DNA from: Laguncularia racemosa
Taxonomy: Eukaryota > Streptophyta > Magnoliopsida > Myrtales > Combretaceae
Length of the DNA stretch: 64,000 nt
NCBI GenBank assembly: GCA_037954665.1
Contig: JBBMOL010000147.1
Location: forward strand, 1,178,001 to 1,242,000
Direction of reading: 5' to 3'
The notes under the pieces are model-generated. The model had not been told where the DNA came from, did no database searches, and was given only the letters and a program-made list of their open reading frames with translations. Positions 35,972-46,233 of this stretch are shown in pieces. The stretch's first letter is position 1, and every line of letters begins with the position of its first letter. Position numbers and translations under genes: made by a program.

Positions 35972-36828
35972 GTCCATACCAAAAGGAGGAATAGGCTGCA
36001 TCAACAAAAGATGAATGATTTAGTCTTTGTAATGCATAACTTGAAATTAAGAAATAGGAAAGAAAGATGCATTGCTGACACTGACACTTCTACTTTCACT
36101 GTTGAAGATCTCTCATCTGATGATGAATGGATAGTTGAAGAAGAAAATGTGTTTGACTCATCATATGAGAATGAAGGTCAAGGTGTGTTGCATTTCTTTC
36201 CAAGTCTAGGGGATAAAGATAAAGATGATGTGGAGGAGGACGAAATTGGTGCTTATGTCAATTTGGAGGGTCTTGTCAGTAATTCCCTAATCCCAAATGA
36301 TTTGGACCTTCATGATATTGATAATGTTGAAGTTGAAATGCAAATAGGAACTTCAAAAATTTTGGAATTAAAGGATATGGAAATCATTGGTAGCAGTACA
36401 CCTCATGATGATGTTGACATTGATGAAGAAGAAGATGATGAAGATGCAAATGATGATGATGATATGGATGAGAGAGATGGTGGAAATTGTGATGATTTAT
36501 TTTAGTTCTTGTTTTGTAATATGATTTATGATTTCATAACTTTTATTGAGACTTTTAGTTGATTATTTTTATGGTTGATTATTTATGTTATACAACTTAT
36601 GCTTGATTATCTATATTATGACTTTTATTGTGATTTATGATCCAATTTTATGCTGAAATTTTTAATTTATATTATTTATTATATTTTTTAATGACTACTG
36701 TAAGTAAATTTTTAATATTTAAAGGTTATTTTATAAAGGTTATAAAAACTTACGTTTTTACGTTCCGATTCTATGGACCCCCTGGCGATTCTACGTAAAA
36801 TCGCGATTTTGACAACCTTGAGTTCCAT

Positions 36829-38507
36829 TACTGTGATTAACTTTGTTGCTCCTTCAATTCTCCTCTACATTGGTACCACACATTAATTCTTCTTACTAAT
36901 TAAGTATAGGCAGTTGGATCGAGGAACAATAATGGCATCAATCCTATCCAAGAAGTCCACATCTATGACAAACTCAAAGTTGTCCATAAGGACTACCTCT
37001 ATGTCCTCTTGACCCTATTAGTTTTCAACTCGAAAATCCACTTTTTTGCCAACTCTCAGCATTGGGACTTCCTTTAAGTTTATCGCCTTGAGCTTAATTG
37101 TGCTCCTCTCCACCCTTAACCTAATTTTCTTAGAAGCATCCTCGAAGATAAACAAATGTGAGGCTCTTGTATCTACAATTGTGTTTATCCTCCTACTAAA
37201 TACTTGGACTTCCACATGCATCAAACCCTTTTTGTTTCTTGTTGTCTCAAAACTTCATGGCATTAAGGAGTCAAAGTATGCCTAATTGACCCTTCTCCTC
37301 TTCATTAGACTTATCCTTGTCTACTAAAGTATACAAATATTCCTTCCTTGTATAATCTTTGGTGTAATGTAGGCCATCACAAAAGTAGCACTCGAGCTTT
37401 TGAAATCTCTTCCTTTTGCCATCCTTTCCCCTAAAGAAACCCCTCCTCTTAGGTGCATCTAAGGATCTATAGTTTTTACTCTCCTCCTCTTCGTCTTCAT
37501 CCTCTTTTATATTAGGGAAAGACCATTTGTCCTTCTTCTAAAGTTCCACTAATCCTTCAGCACACATGATTACTTTGGAGATATTCTCCACCCTATGTTG
37601 TTCCAGCTTTGTCTTAACTAAAGGTTTTAACACATCTAAGAATAGGACAAGAGAATCATCTAGGTTGAGATCGAGTACCTCTAGCATAAGTTCTGAGAAT
37701 TCCTATACATATTGCTTTATAGTGCACCTTTGAGTGAAGTGTCATGACTTGATTTTGGTTTCCCTTTTGGCATTCTAAGGGAAGAATTGATCCTTAAATT
37801 TTCGTGTGAAGTTTGCCTAAGTGTTAATCTCTCCTACTCTTCTTCTCCACCAGACCAAAATAGTATCTTTTAAGTATATAGCAGTAATTCTTACCTTACT
37901 TTCATCCTCCACAAGTCCAATAGCACTAAAGTACCTTTCAATATTCCATAAAAAGTTGTTTACTTCTCCACTGTCCATGTTCCCTTAACTCTAGCTTTGG
38001 TACATTTAACTTAGGAGTTGATTGAATAGATACTTCATTTACCAATGTTGCTCAATAAGCCACCAATTACATCTTGAGATCCTCCATCTTTTTCCTCAAA
38101 GCCATAATGGTTGCATCAATTTTGTTCTTCATCCCCTTGGTCCTAGCTTTTAATCAATCCGTTTTGACCCCTAAGTTTTCTACCTTAACTTTAAGGACAT
38201 TGTTTTAGGCATTTAGACTTTCTATAGTGCAGTCGAGAATCCCCTACAATTCTCTATAATGATTCACTTTAATCTCTTCAATGCGGGCTTATGATTCCTC
38301 TAACCCCTCCTTCACTTTAACAACATATGATTATGACTTTTCTGGCCTAGTCCCAAGTGCCATCAGCATATTCTTTGATCGAGCCTTTTGCCTGGTATTG
38401 GGGCGTTCCTCGTGACCAATCTCTTCTTTAATAGCTTAGATATTGTTCTCAACACCAGAAGACATCTTAACCTTCGCTCTTCTCGTAACCTTGGCTTTGA
38501 TACCAAC
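36829..38507 (-). pseudogene. gag-protease ORF of the short LTR element
   Basis: Minus-strand translation in decayed frames. From the right: a coiled-coil-like N-terminus, then the gag core (NNFLWNIERYFSAIGLVEDE, followed by VWWRRR), then FKDQFF and IKQYV-EFSELMLEVL. A finger CYFCDGLHYTKDY follows near 37,370-37,400, in which the last cysteine is replaced. A protease motif VDTRASHLFI, with Arg for Gly, lies near 37,155-37,185. After the protease there are only short tails (DFLDRIDAIIVPRSN) before the 3' end. The many stops show age. Confidence 0.75.
38503..38507 (-). other. Start of initiator-Met-type primer binding site
   Basis: Minus strand from about 38,506 reads TTGGTATCAAAGCCAAGG; the site extends leftward to about 38,494. 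It adjoins the inner edge of the 5' LTR. Confidence 0.7.
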
Positions 38508-38915
38508 TGTCACAAGAGTATTTTCGCAAGGCACTCCAATGTTGCATTTAGTGCTCTAACTTACACAAAGGAGGCTAAGTTTAGCCTAAAGACATAGCAC
38601 ACAAGAGTTTTAGAGAAAGAAAGTAAAGAGAGAAATTCTAAAGAGGATAAAACTCACCATTGAATGGATGGTGTACAAATGAGGGGAGACCCCCCCTATA
38701 TATGCAAAAAGCTTTCTTAGATGAATGGCCAAGATTACTTTAATCTAATGGGTATGATACAATTTCTCATACCTATCCACTTACCTTACCTACTATGGTA
38801 TAATCTGAGACTTTTCTAACTATTTTGGAACCTTTTATCTTCTAGAACCATAGCTTAAGTTTAGGCTTTGCTCTTAAGAATCTCCTAGTTTGCTCCATAT
38901 GGTAAGCCTGTGAAA
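38508..38915 (-). repeat. 5' LTR of gag-protease element
   Basis: Starts TGTCACAAGAG on the plus strand. Clearly related to the LTRs at 32,486 and 39,336 but more diverged; its outer end (GTAAGCCTGTGAAA) is decayed, so the right edge is approximate. Confidence 0.75.
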
Positions 38916-38919
38916 TAAG

Positions 38920-39335
38920 CAAAAATCCACTTGGAATACTATCTTTTCTCGCATGAATTCAATTCTTATGGTATATGTCAAATTCAATATTTACATGAAA
39001 TTCCTTTGGACACCTTTAGATCAAGCATTGGTGTATGATAAGTGGGGATTTCTATCATATATCCACTTTTTGTAAACATTCTAAAAATTTAAAACCAAAA
39101 TCTATATCATGAAATCTTGAGACCATCTCAAAATCCACACTTTGTAGTTTAAAGTTCGAGTATACTTTATAGAACCTATGAGTTTAAACCTTTTGTTTAA
39201 ACTCAATGTAATTGATAGGCTAGTATCAATACTTCATATTCGCTTCACTCCTTGATAGTAAGAATAATTAATCCCTTTCACTAAAGGAAGATCGATCGAT
39301 GGGCATGTCATCACCTTACATGAGGACGGAGCTAA
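38920..39335 (+). repeat. Host blocks between two LTR elements
   Basis: 38,920-39,140 matches 28,425-28,640 and 39,215-39,335 matches the ends of copies a and b (GGAAGATCGATCGATGGGCA). The order indicates a tandem repetition of the host locus, split by the LTR insertions. Confidence 0.65.
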
Positions 39336-40137
39336 TGTTACAGGAGTATTTTTGAGGGCGTTCTCGTGCAACATTTAATACTCTAGCCTACACAATGGAG
39401 GTTAAGTTCATCTTAAACACACAATAAATAAGAGTTTTAGAGAGAGAAATTTTAAAGAGAATGAAATTTACCATTGAATGAATTATAAACAAATGAGGGG
39501 AGACGCCCCTTTATGTAAAAAAGGTCTTTTCAGATGAACAGTTGATATTACTTTAATATAATGATTATATAACACAATCTCACCTACCTATTCACTAAGC
39601 CTACTTACTTTACTATAATGCAGGACTTTCTTGACTATTTTAAAACCTTCAATCTTCTAGAATCTTGATTTGGGCTTAGGCTTTGACTTCACTCTTAAGA
39701 GCCTATGGCTCTAGCTTTGTATGTTAGGCTCATGACATTCTCCTCAACCCAATCGAGCAACCTCCTTATTGAGATCTCCTTTTTAAAACATGACACCTCT
39801 TTATGTGGCAATGCATTCCTTCATCATTCCTCCATCTATTGTTGGAATGGTTTGCCCTCTTCTTTCTTGATTCTTCTTTCCCTAATGAATCCTTCACTAG
39901 TTTCAACGAGTCTCTCAATGTTGGCCTTTATAAGGCCTTATCATTGACTTCCCTTGAAGTCTCTCCCACCAAAGATAAACTCTTCCTTGAAGATGTCAAC
40001 TTCCCCATCCTATCCACTTCAAAGAGTTCCATTGCTGCAATTAACTTTGTTGCTCTTTCAATTCTCTTCTACTCTAATACCACCATTGATTCTTCTTACT
40101 AATTAAGTATAGGTAGTTGGATTGAGGAACAATAATG
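39336..40137 (-). mobile_element. Partial second gag-protease LTR element
   Basis: LTR at 39,336-39,737 followed by about 400 bp of internal 3' sequence matching 32,888-33,182 plus 36,829-36,950. It stops at AATAATGGCATTGATC, so only the 3' end is present. It preserves the empty target site of the 3.6 kb hAT element. Confidence 0.8.
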
Positions 40138-40757
40138 GCATTGATCACATTATTACTTATTATAAATATATGTCAATATTGCTTATAGAGGGGAGCTTTT
40201 GGAATTGAACCCCAACACTTGTAATGTACCAGTCATTTAGACCTTATGCTTGCTAAGATTGACTATTCTACCTCTCTAATCTTTCTTGACATCATTCTTT
40301 TCTATCATTTTATCGCAACACTAACCCTATCAAATGCGCATGAAGTATGTTGACAGATGTTGCATTCATGCGAGACTTATAACGAATCTACTAACACATA
40401 CGCATATATTTGGAATTTATGAGAAATGATAAAAGGAATATAAGAAATTTAGTACATGCATAAACCTTCTTAGTAATGGTTTTGACGAAATAAATTAAAT
40501 GAATTAAATAAAGCACATGAAAAAATAATAAAAGAAAAAATAGAGAGAGAAAGAGATAGGGTTTATTTAAATCTTTTTATGCTTAAATTTTTTTGCAACT
40601 TAGTAATATCTTTTGTATTACTCACTATGTGTATATATAAGTCATGAATAGGTACTAAAAGAATTTGGATACAAGATAGTATAAAATATGGATGTATTTT
40701 CTTAATTAAACTGCCTATATCACACTGTATATTTGAATTTTAATAATACTTATACAC

Positions 40758-40835
<78 letters not shown>

Positions 40836-41186
40836 ATATATAGGGTACTTGATTTTTGACATTTTAGAAATTATTGATTCGAACATTTTAGAAATTAATG
40901 TGCCACTTGATTTTAAATAGATTCGGATAGCGTATAGTGGTATTGAATTAGATAAAGCCTTTAATTTTTTATTTGATTTGTGTAGTATATTAAATTATTA
41001 GATAAAAATGATCTTAAGATATTGGATAAAACTTAAAAAAAATTATTCCATATATTAGATAGTGCGAAAAGTTTTTTTCATTGAACAAAATAGACTTCAA
41101 AATATTGGATAAAACTCAAAAATTGTGTACTATATATTTGATAGTGCAAAATATTATTTCATTAGATAAAATAAATACAATCTCAA

Positions 41187-41224
<38 letters not shown>

Positions 41225-41435
41225 CTTATATTATTATTGTTATTTTTATTATTATATCTATGTTTAAACTTTTTCAATGAATTCTCCTATTGAAATTAAC
41301 AAAGAATTTATAAAAATATATATATACTTTATTGTTCTTATTGAATAGTATTGTAATAGGAGTAAGGAAAAATTATAAAAAAAAAAAGAAGCAAAAAATC
41401 GTCGTATTTGTTTATGTTTTATCACATCATTATTT
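40138..41435. other. AT-rich interval with microsatellites
   Basis: No supported gene. Holds the compound repeat at 40,757-40,833 and a (TA)n run at 41,191-41,220. Confidence 0.5.
40757..40833. repeat. Compound (TA)n(GA)n microsatellite
   Basis: About twelve TA then about twenty-five GA repeats without interruption. Confidence 0.95.
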
Positions 41436-41439
41436 GATG

Positions 41440-41580
41440 TAAATGCCCATTTCCACCTCACGGCTTGTGTAAAATGACACGTATACCACGTCTGGCCTCG
41501 CTCTCACTTATGCCACTTACGCGGCGTAAGTCAACACGGTAGTTTCCGGGAAATACGTATGAAATTTTCACTAATTGACT
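41440..41580 (+). promoter_or_regulatory. Distal promoter block of IDA-like gene 1
   Basis: Shares ATGCCCATTTCCACCTCA, ACGCGGCG and ACACGGTA-TTTCC-GGAAA with 29,872-29,975. W-box cores: GTCAA at 41,530-41,534 and TTGAC at 41,575-41,579. Confidence 0.55.
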
Positions 41581-41943
41581 CCATGACATAACGAAATTAC
41601 CTTTAAGTTTAAATCATTATAGGCAAATTATGAAAGTTCCGTTAACAAATATGATTAATAAATGGAGTTTTTATGTTTTTAATAATGATTATATATTTTA
41701 TGAATAAATATATAAAAAGATGAAAAATATTTAAATCCTTAAAGTGCTCTTATAATAGCGTCTACATTATTTGATTACAAAACAGTGTATAATATTTGTT
41801 ATTAAAAAAGGCTTTTGTTTTATATAATTTATATTTTAAAAGGGCTTACGATACGAAGTTTCAACATGTGCTCGTTTGGTTCCTTGTAGGCGGCGCGATA
41901 TGCTTAACACGAGCCCTACGCGGCAGGGGCACCAGCCGGTTCC

Positions 41944-41950
41944 TATATAA
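41944..41950 (+). promoter_or_regulatory. TATA box of IDA-like gene 1
   Basis: TATATAA, 91 bp upstream of the ATG, which predicts an untranslated leader of about 60 nt. Confidence 0.7.
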
Positions 41951-42034
41951 CCCCTAACCCCTTCTGTGGGCTCAAAACACAAAATCGTCTCTATCATCAG
42001 CCATATTCAACACACACAAAAGACCTCTCCTCAA

Positions 42035-42325
42035 ATGGCTTCTTCCCCAAGAAAAAATATCATTTGTATTATTTTCATCATATCTGTGGCAGCCAATTGT
42101 TGCTGGGCTATTCGATCCGACGCATCGCTAAGAATCTACCAAGTTCCGATGAAGTACATGAACTCCGGAGCGGAGCAATTCGGCAAGCCTCACGATCTCC
42201 ACTACCACCACCACCGTCACGTAGAGCAAAAGATTACCAGTTTTCGCTATCAAGGAAGAACATTTGGGTTCTTCCCTAAAGGGTCTGCAGTGTCTCCTTC
42301 CCAGCCATCTCCACGACACAACTAG
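42035..42325 (+). CDS. IDL: IDA-LIKE secreted peptide precursor, gene 1 (96 aa)
   Basis: Single-exon precursor of a probable secreted signalling peptide. The start is ATG at 42,035; upstream in-frame codons lack an ATG, and the paralogues start at the same place. Residues 1-25 form a signal peptide (MASSPRKN, hydrophobic IICIIFIISVAA, cut after CCWA). Residues 26-76 are variable and include a His-rich run HYHHHRH. The last 20 residues, FGFFPKGSAVSPSQPSPRHN, match the C-terminal motif of the INFLORESCENCE DEFICIENT IN ABSCISSION family (IDA core PIPPSAPSKRHN), ending exactly at RHN. Family members are cut from the precursor and bind HAESA-type receptor kinases to control abscission, root cap or defence responses. 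Here the usual Lys before RHN is Pro, so receptor affinity may differ. Confidence 0.88.
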   Translation: MASSPRKNIICIIFIISVAANCCWAIRSDASLRIYQVPMKYMNSGAEQFGKPHDLHYHHHRHVEQKITSFRYQGRTFGFFPKGSAVSPSQPSPRHN

Positions 42326-43390
42326 GTTGTTGCACTTGGATCGGGTCTTGAGATTTAAGGAGACACACCTTCGGAGAATTCTGGTAGAATTTTGCCATGT
42401 TTGGTTACATTCCCTTTTTCTTTTCTTTTTTAAATTTTCTCATGTACAGACGTATACGAACATTACTCGAAATGTATGGGATAGCTAGATTCATAGTTCA
42501 TAGTTCATAGTCCATGCGTCTCGATGTAACTTGTAATTTAATTTCTCGTTGAATTGAAATTCATGGCTTATAGCGATTCGTTATATGTTTGTTTCAACTT
42601 TCGAGTACGTAATGATGCATACCTGAAGCAGTTTTGACTTTTCAAAGGCATGTCTGTTTTAATTTATTGCCCGGATACTTGGACATCAAGGAACATGTCG
42701 AGACCCTCTTAGAAAGTCGAGTAGATTTGAGACTGAGGACACGCGTCTCGTTTCGATGAGACTTTCCGTATTTTATATAAAATATACGCATCAATATCTA
42801 TATATTATATATACATAATAATGGTTAATATGTATTATTTAATAAATATTTTCTAGGTGATTTATTGTATTTTTACTTTTTTTTTTAATAAATATTTTCA
42901 AGTTCTAAATTTATTTTAACAAAAATCCAAAAATAAGTACACAGCCATTGACTTTTCCAAAGCCACAAATTTTCTAATAATTTTTAAATGCTGACGTGGC
43001 CCTTGGCTTGCAAGAAAAGTTGAGTCATTTTGGCTTTAGATACATATTCGAAAGCGAAGAGGGTCAATGTTTCTATGAAGGGTCTAAATTTTTGCATAGC
43101 AATTTCTCTTTCTTATGTGAAATTATATCTATCTAATTGTCGGTCCAACCATAAAATTTCCAAAACTTTCCGAGAAAATGGAGCAACGCGGTTAGAAAAA
43201 AACAAGAGAATTCAGAGCTGTCGGCGAATGGTTGATGCGTTCAAAAGTCTTCTAACGGGGTATATGTGTGTGTATACATAGCTGATATATAAGATAATCT
43301 GAAATTCCAAGAAAATGCATACAGATAATCCAATTTTTTATCTCATACGATTAAGGGCTTATTTCTCTTGACCACTGGAAATTTGGCCTC
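42326..43390. other. 3' flank of IDA-like gene 1
   Basis: 42,480-42,740 is similar to 51,020-51,250 behind gene 2 (for example GACTTTTCAAA and CTTAGAAAGT-GAGTAGA). 43,200-43,330 resembles 51,895-52,040 and 53,930-54,100. No other gene is supported. Confidence 0.55.
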
Positions 43391-43393
43391 TAA
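43391..43393. other. TAA target-site duplication, left
   Basis: Pairs with TAA at 50,091-50,093 flanking the Harbinger-like element. Confidence 0.6.
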
Positions 43394-44364
43394 GGGTACA
43401 TTTGGTTGCGTATGATTTATGATACTAGATAGGACAAAAAAAATTATCCGTCGTTTGGTTTGCAAAGTTGGTGAAAGTATTGGACTAAATCGCAAGTCAA
43501 GTACTGGACAAGTGAGGAGAAATTTGTACCCCAAAAAATAAGGAACAAAACCAGTTAGAACATGACAAAACAAAACAATTTTGTGAAATCCCACAAATAC
43601 CCTTGTATTTTATCAGTTTGAACCCTAGGTGAAGCCTAACCTTCTCTTTTATGCTACCTCTCCTCTACTCTAGCTCGCGCTGATCATCGTCCCTCTAATC
43701 AATTGCAATCGTTGCTATCATTATCGAGCTGTTCTCCATCAAGTGCGTCATCATAGCTCTCCTTTTCTCTCTTTTCCTCTCGTTGTTGCTATATTGTAGT
43801 TGGTCTAACTGTCGTGTCTATTGCTTGTCCTCGTTGTCGTCGTGATTTTTCCTTCTAGTGTCATCCTTCTTTTTTGTCGTTGAGTATTGTCGCCTTCTTT
43901 CCCAATAACCACATTAATGTAGCTAGATGTTCATGAAATCTTGGTGATGAGCGTTGTTGTGAGAGGGAAGGGAATAACACAAGGCACGGTATCTAAGAGG
44001 TTCTTCATATCCTTTTTAGTCCTATTTGGTGTCTTCAAATCCTTTTTAGTCCTTATATCAACAATTGTTATATTGAGAATATTTATTTAATTTAGTTAGT
44101 ATTGGAATTTTCATTATGCATGAAAATATTGTCTTTAATATATATCAATTTATTAAAAAATGACAGTTATTAAATATAATTGCTAAATTTTTACTATCAT
44201 CATTACATATTATTAATATAATATTTATAAATTGTTAAATTATTAAATATGACACAAATTATTGTAATTTGTAATATGAATTATTAATTTTTTCAATCAA
44301 TGGATTTACATTTATTAACCCATATATAATTCGTTTAATTACATGAGTAAATTGCCAAAAATAA

Positions 44365-44882
44365 AAAATTTTACTCATGAAAATGTAACAATTAGAGCAA
44401 AGAAAATGCTCCCTCCTCTCTCTACCCCCTACCCCTACCCCCACCCTTAGAGGACCACTTCCTTTAGGTAATAACATACATTGCCCGACCCCTAAAGAAC
44501 CAAACCTCTAAACACCCACCTACCCAGATAACCACCAGAAATGTTAGTAGAAGACCCCCACCACCCCTACGGTGAGACCGGAAAAACCCCCTCCGGTCAC
44601 CGGAGTACCCTAGGCAATCACCCACCCCTACAACCTTCACCGAATTGCCCCACAAAAACATCACTCCCTAGGTAACCCAATAAGGAAAAAGCAAAGTCAC
44701 CTTTCAAACCATTAGAAAAGGACAACTCCGACCAACCTAAAAGTGAAAACTTGGAGCCTTGTGCTACTGATGTAGTAGGCTCAGTGGAGACATTGTCAAC
44801 CCTCTACGCCAAACCTAGCTATCCCTCTGTCCCATCTACTAATACCTACACCTAAAACACTTCCTTTTTTAGCAAAACTGCA
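44365..44882 (+). other. LINE 5' untranslated region
   Basis: C-rich (CCCCTACCCCTACCCCC near 44,426-44,442), consistent with a plant L1 leader. The ORFs seen on the minus strand here are not recognisable proteins. Confidence 0.5.
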
Positions 44883-46180
44883 TTGGAATCCGCAAACCAG
44901 CCTACTCACCATACCAACCAACCAAAACATCTGGAAAACCAGATTCCACCCCATCCCATGCCGACAAAATCATATGCCAATGCGTGTCTCCATAAAGCCC
45001 CTCCGGCGATGCCGGACTTCCCTCTCTGCTTCATCCACTGGCAACCACCATCAGGATCCCCAAGGTTAGGATCCCAAAAACCATTGAGGATGAAGGAGCA
45101 GCCTACTAGAATTCCATGCTAATAAGCTACTTTATAGGCCACAAAATACCTTTCACCTTAGTCCACGCTATAGTTTCCAAGTTGTGGAAGGAATATGGTC
45201 TTCAAAGCATCTTAGCCAATCCGGAAGGCTTCTATTACTTCCAATTTGACAAGGAGAATGACATTACTCCAATCCTAGAAAAGGTATGGTTTTTGTCCAA
45301 ACGCTACTTAATTCTTTAACGGTGAAGGAGAGGAATGATGCTAGCTAAGCCCCAACCTACCCATGTTCTAGTATAGGCCACATCCAGCTGCATCCCATGT
45401 GATCTCCTTTGCACTAAGGGGATAAGCCATATAGCGAGCGGAATGGGCTCGCCCATAAAGGTTGACACCTTCACGGCCACCAGACAACTTCCCAATCAAG
45501 CTCGTGTCCTTGTCGAGATAGATGGAAGAAGAGAGTTGATCAAGCAGATTAAAGTGGAGAAAGCTGACGGATCCTTGGCCACTGTCCAAGTCGATTACCA
45601 ATGGATCCCTCCCCGGTGCAACAAGTGCAAGGTGTTTGGCTATACATGTTAAACGATAACTAAACCAACATAACCTACTCTAGTGAGCTCCTCCAAACCT
45701 TCAAAAGACCAATGGATGTAGGCTAACCATGCAACCAAGGCCAAATAGAGAAGGGCTACGGTTACTCCTTCCTAAACAAAGAGCTCTAAGGGGACTCAAT
45801 CACTGCCTAACCAAGACCATCCCATGTCTACAACATCCTAATACCAGCAAAAAAATAACCCAAATCAAGGGCAGAACGAGGCAACCCAAAGTAGTCCCCT
45901 CCCAGCCCCCACCCCTGAAGTGAATGACATAGATATGGAAGAAGCCAACAGTACCCCTTTTCATATCAACACACAGAACACCCAAAAACCATCCAAGCAT
46001 AACAAGCCTCTATGCAACTCCCTAGCTCTCAACCCACCCCCAGCAAAAGCATGTAACACAAGGGACCATGATGACAACGAACACGACAACAACCCACTTT
46101 CCAAGCTTCTCGACCAAACGTCTAAAAACTCAAAAAGCAGCAAAGGCTCTAGCTCCTCTGGTAAGCGTAAAAAGAAATAG
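44883..46180 (+). pseudogene. LINE ORF1 (DUF4283 and CCHC knuckle)
   Basis: Begins MESANQPTHH. A DUF4283-like region at 45,116-45,319 reads YFIGHKIPFTLVHAIVSKLW and GFYYFQFDKENDI. After stops and a shift follows GISHIASGMGSPIKVDTFTA, then VDYQWIPPRCNKCKVFGYTC, the start of a CCHC knuckle (45,590-45,650). The tail is Pro/Ser/Lys rich and basic. ORF1 proteins bind the LINE RNA. Not functional because of multiple stops. Confidence 0.8.
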
Positions 46181-46233
46181 AAGAAGTGGTGCCACACCTT
46201 CATCGGTGTTAACGGCTCCACCTAGTCACACTC

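Larger units (their letters stand above)
33913..36505 (+). pseudogene. hAT transposase, BED finger and DUF659, one premature stop
   Basis: Three exons reconstruct a 793-residue frame: 33,913-35,363, 35,472-35,868 and 35,972-36,505, with GT-AG introns that restore frame (AAAAG before GTAATA; TTTTCAG before GTCCAT). The N-terminus has a BED-type finger CKYCNKVVSGGIYRFKNHLG (residues about 36-57). The DUF659 region spans about residues 185-330, with MSDAWTDRKRRS and VITDNAANY. The hAT dimerisation region is in exon 2 (WWDSYGDECPELQKFAIRVL and CERNWSAFE), completed by KRRNRL in exon 3. The C-terminus is very acidic. The one defect seen is TAA at 35,179-35,181. It would bind the inverted repeats and cut; this copy is probably inactive. 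Confidence 0.92.
33183..36820 (+). mobile_element. hAT DNA transposon, 3.6 kb, nearly intact
   Basis: Perfect terminal inverted repeats CAAGGTTGTCAAAATCGCG / CGCGATTTTGACAACCTTG and a perfect 8-bp target duplication AGTTCCAT (33,175-33,182 and 36,821-36,828). The second LTR element has the uninterrupted site at 40,019-40,040 with a single AGTTCCAT. Carries one three-exon transposase gene on the plus strand. The clean ends and duplication indicate a recent insertion. Confidence 0.96.
32486..38915 (-). mobile_element. Short gag-protease LTR retrotransposon (TR-GAG-like), interrupted by hAT
   Basis: Minus-strand element with 3' LTR at 32,486-32,887 and 5' LTR at about 38,508-38,915. Its primer site reads TGGTATCAAAGC, one base from the initiator-Met tRNA match, and a purine tract TTGAGGAGAA abuts the 3' LTR. 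Without the hAT insert the internal part is about 1.97 kb and codes for gag and a protease motif only. No RT, RNase H or integrase is recognisable. That matches the structure of non-autonomous gag-only LTR elements. Confidence 0.75.

Noticed and set aside
41966..42034. N-terminal extension of IDA-like gene 1 to 119 residues
   Set aside because: The upstream start would be GTG and lies in the predicted leader just after the TATA box; ATG at 42,035 aligns with the starts of both paralogues and gives a proper signal peptide.
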